NCBI RefSeq assembly: GCF_036670025.1
Contig: NZ_CP137640.1
Span: forward strand, 24,001 to 88,000
Length of the DNA: 64,000 nucleotides
Origin: Bacillus_BD oryzisoli
GTDB taxonomy: Bacteria; Bacillota; Bacilli; Bacillales; Cytobacillaceae
Direction: 5' to 3'
The position numbers and the translations under genes were made by a program. The notes under the pieces were generated by a model. It saw only the letters and a program-made list of their open reading frames with translations. It ran no database searches and was not told the origin of the DNA. How positions within the stretch are numbered: the stretch's first letter is position 1; each line of letters opens with the position of its first letter. Positions 56,141 to 64,000 of this stretch are shown here, piece by piece.

Positions 56141-56179
56141 AAAAAAGGGGCTGTCCTTTAACGGGATAGCCCTTTTTTA
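56141..56179 (+). terminator. terminator after cysK
   Basis: AAAAAGGGGCTGTCC and GGGATAGCCCTTTTTT pair (56143-56176) with a short loop and T run. Confidence 0.9.
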
Positions 56180-56441
56180 TTTTTCTCTTATTGTTCGTGT
56201 GAGTAATAACCTATGGCAAATGGAGTTATAGGTCTTTTTACGCGAATTTTGTAAAATGTTATACACGAAATGTCGTATAACCACAAAATTAAGCGATTTA
56301 TTAGCGATTCGTTTTTTAAAAAGGCTGATTTTTCTTTTTTTCACGGTTATAATATCATAAAATGAGAGAGAAGATTTATATAATAGCAAATCCCGCAATT
56401 AAATGATAAATTACGAATATTTATGATATAGAGGTGTTAAT

Positions 56442-57278
56442 ATGTCGAATAAGACGATCCAATGTGGTTCATACACGCTTGATTACGGAAAGAAATCATT
56501 GATTATGGGCGTATTGAATGTCACGCCGGATTCTTTTTCAGATGGTGGTAAATATAACGAGATAGAGCGGGCTGTTGAGCGTGCACAAGAAATGGTTGAA
56601 AATGGAGCCGATATTATTGATATTGGCGGAGAATCAACACGGCCAGGATATACGCCTATTTCTGTCCAGGAAGAACTTGAGCGTGTTATTCCTGTGATAG
56701 AAGCCATTTCAAAATCTGTTTCGGTGCCAATGTCAATTGATACGTTTAAAGCTGAAACGGCAAAGGAATCGATTAAAGCGGGTGCCCACATTATCAATGA
56801 TATTTGGGGGGCAAAGGCCGACCCTAATATGGCTGGTGTTGCGGCAGAGTTAGAGGTGCCGATCATTCTTCAGCATAATCGCGATAATGTGAACTATCAA
56901 TCATTTTTCCGTGATTGTTTGAATGATATCTTCGAGAGCATTTCAATTGCAAAAAAAGCTGGTGTAAAGGATGAGAATATCATTTTAGATCCAGGCATTG
57001 GTTTTGCCAAGGATTTGCAAAAGGATCTTGAGATGATGAGAAATCTGGATAAGCTAGTTGCTATAGGTTATCCTGTCCTCTTAGGGCCTTCCCGAAAACG
57101 AATGATTGGAGGAGTTTTGAATCTTCCTGTTCATGAACGTGTGGAGGGAACGGGTGCTGCTGTTTGCTTCGGTATTCAAAAGGGATGCCAGATTTTCCGT
57201 GTTCATGATGTAAAAGAAATCAGCAGAATGGCTAAAATGATGGATGCCATGATGGGAAAGGTAGATGTAGTTGGATAG
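56442..57278 (+). CDS. folP: dihydropteroate synthase
   Basis: Condenses pABA with hydroxymethyl-dihydropterin pyrophosphate; target of sulfonamides. TIM-barrel motifs MGVLNVTPDSFSDGG (about 22-36), DIGGESTRPG (about 60-69) and GPSRKRMIG (about 211) are intact. 278 aa. GAGGTG before the ATG. In B. subtilis pabB-pabA-pabC precede it in one operon; here a terminator and about 260 nt of non-coding sequence stand in their place, so the folate group has its own promoter. Confidence 0.97.
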   Translation: MSNKTIQCGSYTLDYGKKSLIMGVLNVTPDSFSDGGKYNEIERAVERAQEMVENGADIIDIGGESTRPGYTPISVQEELERVIPVIEAISKSVSVPMSIDTFKAETAKESIKAGAHIINDIWGAKADPNMAGVAAELEVPIILQHNRDNVNYQSFFRDCLNDIFESISIAKKAGVKDENIILDPGIGFAKDLQKDLEMMRNLDKLVAIGYPVLLGPSRKRMIGGVLNLPVHERVEGTGAAVCFGIQKGCQIFRVHDVKEISRMAKMMDAMMGKVDVVG

Positions 57279-57633
57279 AATTTATCTTAACAAAATGGAA
57301 TTCTACGGGTATCATGGGGTCTTACCGGAAGAGACAAGACTCGGACAAAGATTTATGGTTGATTTAAGAGTTGAGACAGACTTAAAGCGTGCCGGTATAA
57401 CGGACAATCTAGAGGAATCGATTAGTTACGTTGATTTGTTTGAGGTATGTAAATCGGTTGTTGAAGGGAAGCCATACAAGCTAATTGAAGCTGTAGCAGA
57501 AAAGATTGCTGATGAAATACTAAGACAATTTATAAAAGTATCGTCCATTACGGTAAAGGTAATCAAGCCTAATCCTCCAATTCCAGGTCATTATGAATCA
57601 GTTGCCATCGAAATTACAAGGAGCCGCCCATAA
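57271..57633 (+). CDS. folB: dihydroneopterin aldolase
   Basis: Cleaves dihydroneopterin to the substrate of FolK. 120 aa with the family pattern MEFYGYHGVLPEETRLGQRFMVDL (catalytic Glu near residue 21-22) and YKLIEAVAEKIADEIL (Lys at about 100 in VIKPNPPIPGHY). TTG start overlapping the folP stop by 8 nt, so translation is coupled. Confidence 0.95.
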   Translation: MDRIYLNKMEFYGYHGVLPEETRLGQRFMVDLRVETDLKRAGITDNLEESISYVDLFEVCKSVVEGKPYKLIEAVAEKIADEILRQFIKVSSITVKVIKPNPPIPGHYESVAIEITRSRP

Positions 57634-57634
57634 A

Positions 57635-58162
57635 ATGAATCACACAGCATATCTTTCCCTAGGATCAAATATGGGAAATAGAATGAAAAACCTTGAAGAG
57701 GCACTGAAAAAACTAGAAAATGACTACCCGATTAAGGTGGTAAATGTTTCATCTATTTATGAAACAGATCCGGTCGGGTATGAAGAGCAGGATTTATTTT
57801 TAAATATGGCAGTACATGTAAGGACTGCGCTGTCGCCTTATCAATTGTTGGAAGCTTGTTTGCAAACGGAAAAAGAACTTGGGAGAAAAAGGGAAATCCA
57901 CTGGGGTCCGAGGACAATAGACCTTGACATTCTATTGTATAATGACGAAAATATTATAACTGAGATGCTTGTTGTACCGCATCCGCGCATGCATGAAAGG
58001 TCATTTGTTATCATTCCTTTATTAGAAATCTCCCCTGACATTCTGCTTCCAACTTTGAAACAGCCTTTATGTGAAATAGCAGATCAGTTATCTGATAAAG
58101 AAGGGGTACGAGTATGGAAAGAGAAAAATGGGGAAGACGTATTCGCGCTTTTCGAAAACTAA
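57635..58162 (+). CDS. folK: hydroxymethyl-dihydropterin pyrophosphokinase
   Basis: Transfers pyrophosphate to 6-hydroxymethyl-dihydropterin. AYLSLGSNMGNR at the N-terminus and the signature GPRTIDLDILLY (about 90-101) with VPHPRMHERSFV are present. 175 aa. The frame opens at 57593 inside folB; the ACAAGGAG site favours the ATG at 57635. Its 3' end overlaps yazB by 49 nt. Confidence 0.95.
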   Translation: MNHTAYLSLGSNMGNRMKNLEEALKKLENDYPIKVVNVSSIYETDPVGYEEQDLFLNMAVHVRTALSPYQLLEACLQTEKELGRKREIHWGPRTIDLDILLYNDENIITEMLVVPHPRMHERSFVIIPLLEISPDILLPTLKQPLCEIADQLSDKEGVRVWKEKNGEDVFALFEN

Positions 58163-58335
58163 AGGGGTTTACGCAGGAGAGTTTCGCTAAGGAATTAGGT
58201 GTATCTGTTTCAGTTTTAGGGGAAATTGAGCGAGGCAACAGAATGCCTTCGCAAGAAATTATCGAAAAAATAGCCAATGCGCTTAATATAAGCAGAAATG
58301 AATTAAGGCCGCTTGAGGAAAATCGTTCCGTATAG
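58114..58335 (+). CDS. yazB: XRE-type helix-turn-helix protein YazB
   Basis: 73-aa single-domain HTH_XRE regulator (WGRRIRAFRKLKGFTQESFAKELGVSVSVLGEIERGNRMPS). The first 49 nt are shared with folK in another frame. Present at the same place in B. subtilis; its targets are unknown. Embedded in the folate operon, directly before dusB. No effector domain is visible. Confidence 0.88.
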   Translation: MEREKWGRRIRAFRKLKGFTQESFAKELGVSVSVLGEIERGNRMPSQEIIEKIANALNISRNELRPLEENRSV

Positions 58336-58357
58336 ATAATGGAATGGGAGGTATTGC

Positions 58358-59350
58358 ATGTTAAAAATAGGCGATATAGTTATGAAGAATCCAGTGGTAT
58401 TAGCTCCAATGGCTGGGGTCTGCAATTCCGCTTTTCGCTTAACAGTAAAAGAATTTGGTGCAGGCTTAGTATGCGCTGAAATGGTTAGTGATAAAGCAAT
58501 TTTATATAAAAATGAAAAAACAATGAATATGTTATATATAGATGAAGGCGAAAAACCGCTTAGCCTGCAAATTTTCGGCGGTGAGAAGGAATCTCTTGTC
58601 GCAGCGGCTAAATTTGTAGATGAGAATACAAATGCAGACATTATTGATATTAATATGGGCTGCCCAGTTCCGAAAATTACAAAGGTAGATGCCGGAGCGA
58701 AATGGCTGCTTGATCCGAATAAAATCTATGAAATGGTTGCGGCTGTTGTTGATGCGGTCGATAAACCGGTAACAGTAAAAATGCGTATGGGCTGGGATGA
58801 GGATCATATTTATGCAGTACAAAATGCACAGGCAATAGAACGTGCTGGCGGAAGTGCTGTTTCTCTTCACGGCCGTACCCGAGTGCAAATGTATGAAGGA
58901 ACATCAAACTGGGATATTATCCGTGAAGTAAAACAGTCGGTTGGCATTCCAGTAATCGGGAATGGAGATGTAAAGACACCGCAGGATGCAAAGCGTATGC
59001 TTGAAGAAACAGGCTGCGATGGCGTCATGATCGGCAGAGCTGCCCTGGGTAATCCATGGATGATTTACCGTACCGTAAAGTACCTGGAAACGGGAGAGTT
59101 AATGAGCGAACCATCCGTTCGCGAGAAAATTGATGTATGTATTCTTCACCTTGATCGATTAATTGATTTGAAAAATGAGTATATCGCGGTAAGGGAAATG
59201 CGTAAACATGCAGCATGGTATCTAAAGGGAATTAGCGGAACCGGAAAAGCTAGAAATACGATTAATGAATGTAACACAAGAGAAGAGATGGTTACTTTGT
59301 TAAATAGTCTAGTTCTGGATAAAGAAGAATTGCAAAAACAAGTAGGGTAA
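58358..59350 (+). CDS. dusB: tRNA-dihydrouridine synthase B
   Basis: FMN-dependent reductase of tRNA uridines. TIM-barrel start VVLAPMAGVCNSAFR (about 14-28), the catalytic Cys in NMGCPVPKITK (about 98-108) and the FMN phosphate loop IGNGDVKTPQD ... VMIGRAALGNPW. 330 aa. GGGAGGT upstream. Last gene of the folP-folB-folK-yazB-dusB group. Confidence 0.95.
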   Translation: MLKIGDIVMKNPVVLAPMAGVCNSAFRLTVKEFGAGLVCAEMVSDKAILYKNEKTMNMLYIDEGEKPLSLQIFGGEKESLVAAAKFVDENTNADIIDINMGCPVPKITKVDAGAKWLLDPNKIYEMVAAVVDAVDKPVTVKMRMGWDEDHIYAVQNAQAIERAGGSAVSLHGRTRVQMYEGTSNWDIIREVKQSVGIPVIGNGDVKTPQDAKRMLEETGCDGVMIGRAALGNPWMIYRTVKYLETGELMSEPSVREKIDVCILHLDRLIDLKNEYIAVREMRKHAAWYLKGISGTGKARNTINECNTREEMVTLLNSLVLDKEELQKQVG

Positions 59351-59393
59351 TATACTCTTTAGTAAACATTCATTGATAAAGTAGTAATACAGA

Positions 59394-59427
59394 AGAACTG
59401 CCAGGCTATGTAACCGGCAGTTTTTTG
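59394..59427 (+). terminator. terminator after dusB
   Basis: AACTGCC and GGCAGTT (59416-59422) pair around 13 nt, then TTTTTT. Confidence 0.85.
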
Positions 59428-59590
59428 TATTGATCTTGTATGTTTCGCTTTTTAAAGCTTTTATTTAAGAAGTTTTCCATTAAAACTTTTACGAAGGCAA
59501 TAGTTTGTGTAAAATGGTATAGTATGCAAAAATTAGCTGATACAGATTAACTACTCACATACACTGATTCAATATAGGAGATGAACAATA

Positions 59591-61075
59591 ATGAGTCATG
59601 AAGAATTAAATGACCAATTGCAAGTTAGAAGGGAGAAGCTGGCTCAATTACGTAATAAAGGGCTAGACCCGTTCGGTAAACGATTTGAACGTACTCATCT
59701 TGCATTGGAGTTAAAAGAACAATATGAGGCACTTGAAAAAGAAGAGATAGATGAAAAGGATGTTTCAGTTACAATTGCAGGCCGAATTATGACAAAGCGC
59801 GGAAAAGGAAAAGCCGGTTTTGCACATATTCAAGATATCAGCGGACAAATTCAAATCTATGTTCGACAGGATGCAGTCGGAGACGAACAATATGAGATTT
59901 TTAATATTGCAGATTTAGGTGATATTGTTGGAATTACCGGTAAGCTTTTTAAAACAAAAGTTGGCGAACTGTCGATCAAAGCAAATAACTTCGAGCTTCT
60001 AACTAAATCACTGCGTCCTCTTCCTGATAAATTCCATGGTCTTAAAGACGTTGAACAACGTTACCGTCAGCGTTATCTAGATTTGATTATGAGCGAAGAG
60101 AGCAAGGGTACATTTGTAACGAGAAGCCGTATCATTCGCTCTATCCGTAACTATCTTGATCAGCACGGTTATTTAGAAGTGGAAACGCCGATGATGCATT
60201 CGATTGCCGGTGGTGCTGCAGCCCGTCCGTTCATTACTCATCATAATGCCTTAGATATGGAGTTATTTATGCGGATTGCTATTGAACTCCATCTGAAACG
60301 ACTAATCGTAGGTGGACTTGAAAAGGTTTATGAAATTGGCCGTGTATTCCGTAATGAAGGAGTTTCTACACGACATAACCCTGAATTTACAATGATTGAA
60401 CTTTATGAGGCATATGCTGATTATCGTGATATCATGGCTCTAACAGAGAACCTTGTTGCACATGTGGCACAAGAGGTTTTAGGATCAACGAAGATTCAAT
60501 ATGGTGATTATGAAGTGGATCTAACACCGCAATGGAAGAGACTTCATATGGTGGATGCGATTAAGGAATATACAGGGGTAGATTTCTGGAAGGAAATGAG
60601 CGTTGAGGAAGCTAGACAGCTTGCGAAAGAAAACGGAATTGAAATTAACGATAATATGGAATACGGCCACATCGTTAATGAATTCTTTGAGCAAAAGGTA
60701 GAAGAGAAGTTAATTCAGCCAACGTTTATTTATGGACATCCAGTTGAAATTTCACCGCTTGCCAAGAAAAATGAGGAGGATCCTCGATTCACAGATCGTT
60801 TTGAGCTATTTATTGTAGGTCGTGAGCATGCCAACGCTTTTACTGAATTAAATGACCCAATTGATCAACGCGAACGATTTGAGGCACAGTTAAAAGAACG
60901 TGAGCAAGGAAACGATGAAGCGCATCAAATGGATGATGATTTTATTGAAGCATTAGAATATGGAATGCCTCCAACAGGAGGGTTAGGTATTGGAATTGAC
61001 CGTTTAGTCATGCTCTTAACCAATTCACCATCTATTCGTGATGTATTGTTATTCCCATTAATGCGTCATAGATAA
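59591..61075 (+). CDS. lysS: lysine-tRNA ligase (class II)
   Basis: Class IIb aminoacyl-tRNA synthetase. N-terminal OB-fold anticodon-binding domain (about 55-150), motif 2 (FRNEGVSTRHNPEFTMIELYEAYADY, about 255-280) and motif 3 (GGLGIGIDRLVML, about 464-476). 494 aa. AGGAGATG upstream of the ATG. The 240 nt before it show no T-box or L-box. Directly upstream of an rRNA operon, as lysS-rrnJ in B. subtilis. Confidence 0.97.
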   Translation: MSHEELNDQLQVRREKLAQLRNKGLDPFGKRFERTHLALELKEQYEALEKEEIDEKDVSVTIAGRIMTKRGKGKAGFAHIQDISGQIQIYVRQDAVGDEQYEIFNIADLGDIVGITGKLFKTKVGELSIKANNFELLTKSLRPLPDKFHGLKDVEQRYRQRYLDLIMSEESKGTFVTRSRIIRSIRNYLDQHGYLEVETPMMHSIAGGAAARPFITHHNALDMELFMRIAIELHLKRLIVGGLEKVYEIGRVFRNEGVSTRHNPEFTMIELYEAYADYRDIMALTENLVAHVAQEVLGSTKIQYGDYEVDLTPQWKRLHMVDAIKEYTGVDFWKEMSVEEARQLAKENGIEINDNMEYGHIVNEFFEQKVEEKLIQPTFIYGHPVEISPLAKKNEEDPRFTDRFELFIVGREHANAFTELNDPIDQRERFEAQLKEREQGNDEAHQMDDDFIEALEYGMPPTGGLGIGIDRLVMLLTNSPSIRDVLLFPLMRHR

Positions 61076-61087
61076 TCGTAAAGTAAA

Positions 61088-61146
61088 TAGGCCATTTCCT
61101 TATAAATATCTTTACTTTGGGTATTTTAAAGGAAATGGCTTTTTAT
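61088..61146 (+). terminator. terminator after lysS
   Basis: GCCATTTCC and GGAAATGGC pair across about 30 nt (61091 to 61139), followed by TTTTTA. Confidence 0.75.
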
Positions 61147-61204
61147 AGTTGAGTAAGATTTCGGACAGATGTTATATATTGAATTGAAAAATTAATAAAA
61201 CATG

Positions 61205-61233
61205 TTGCATTTTATTTTCTATAGTGATATATT
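61205..61233 (+). promoter_or_regulatory. rRNA operon 2 promoter P1
   Basis: TTGCAT (61205-61210), 17-nt spacer, TATATT (61228-61233), GTCG 7 nt later (61241). Confidence 0.75.
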
Positions 61234-61289
61234 AATAAACGTCGCTGTTGAGCTAATAAATTCCTTTAAAAACTATTTTTAAAAAGGTA

Positions 61290-61318
61290 TTGACTTTCAA
61301 AATTGCGTTTGATAATAT
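61290..61318 (+). promoter_or_regulatory. rRNA operon 2 promoter P2
   Basis: TTGACT (61290-61295), 17-nt spacer, TAATAT (61313-61318), GTCG 6 nt later (61325-61328). A boxA-like TGCTCTTTGAA follows at 61349, as in rRNA antitermination leaders. Confidence 0.85.
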
Positions 61319-61357
61319 AATTAAGTCGTCAACAACCGACAAAATAATTGCTCTTTG

Positions 61358-61376
61358 AAAACTAAACAAACAAAAA
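61358..61376 (+). other. 5' strand of the 16S precursor stem, operon 2
   Basis: 19 nt exactly complementary to 63035-63053. The sequence differs from that in operon 1, but pairing is kept. Confidence 0.85.
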
Positions 61377-61434
61377 CGTCAACGTTAATTCTAGTTGCCT
61401 TATGGCAACAAAACTTATGAGCAAGTCAAACAAT

Positions 61435-64000
<2,566 letters not shown>

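Noticed and set aside
56177..56398. Leftward 73-aa open frame upstream of folP
   Set aside because: A/T-rich, basic, no ribosome binding site, no family resemblance; probably chance in the non-coding gap.
59351..59590. T-box or lysine riboswitch for lysS
   Set aside because: The only hairpin is the dusB terminator; no conserved T-box or L-box elements.

Overview
The window comes from the chromosome of an aerobic endospore-forming member of the Bacillaceae, close to the replication origin. The evidence is the gene order, which follows the Bacillus subtilis tadA-scr-dnaX ... lysS segment almost gene for gene; the sporulation genes (bofA, gin, yabG, sspF, spoVG, fin, spoVT, yabP, yabQ, spoIIE); and the 16S rRNA, which by eye looks like the Neobacillus/Mesobacillus side of the family (inference from memory, not a search). 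Genus and species are not proven here.

Layout. 1-375 is the N-terminal end of a leftward LysM-repeat protein. 535-4872 is tadA, the SRP RNA gene, dnaX, yaaK, recR, yaaL and bofA. 4936-10261 is a complete rRNA operon (two promoters, 16S, tRNA-Ile, tRNA-Ala, 23S, 5S, terminator). 10397-17177 is gin (leftward), an Orn/Lys/Arg decarboxylase-family gene, tmk, holB, ricT, yabA, yabB, yazA and rsmI. abrB (leftward) and metG diverge at 17540-17960. 20235-25268 carries tatD, yabE, rnmV, rsmA and yabG, with a consensus parS site at 20034. 25572-34180 carries veg, sspF, ispE, purR, ridA, spoVG, glmU, prs, ctc, pth and fin. 34336-44131 carries mfd, spoVT, yabM, yabN, rqcP, yabP, yabQ, divIC and yabR. 44457-55076 carries spoIIE, yabS, yabT, tilS, hprT, ftsH, coaX and hslO. 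55208-61075 carries cysK, folP, folB, folK, yazB, dusB and lysS. A second rRNA operon starts at 61205; its 23S gene runs off the window and its 16S-23S spacer has no tRNA.

Functional threads. Replication, repair and chromosome biology: dnaX, holB, yabA, recR, mfd, parS. rRNA and tRNA production and maturation: two rrn operons, rnmV, rsmA, rsmI, tadA, tilS, dusB, metG, lysS. Nucleotide, folate and isoprenoid supply: prs, hprT, tmk, purR, folP-folB-folK, ispE. The switch from growth to sporulation: abrB with tandem Spo0A boxes, spoVG with a sigma-H promoter, spoIIE with the 21-bp-spaced promoter typical of Spo0A-activated genes, then forespore and mother-cell genes.

Beyond ordinary annotation the most useful observations are: (i) four copies of a roughly 120-nt palindromic intergenic repeat with an invariant hairpin loop and a compensatory stem change; (ii) a MITE-like element with terminal inverted repeats and a 7-bp direct repeat, ending 9 nt from the rnmV ribosome binding site; (iii) a broken variable helix in the second 16S gene, with arms from two different sequence types; (iv) a structured leader ahead of ispE; (v) the parS site; (vi) a yabE start region in which a consensus promoter and a perfect ribosome binding site face an ATC codon; (vii) genes present at these positions in B. 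subtilis but absent here (xpaC-yaaN, yaaQ-yaaR, two tRNAs, yacD, pabBAC). I did not find a clearly new multi-gene system; the coding content is conserved core.
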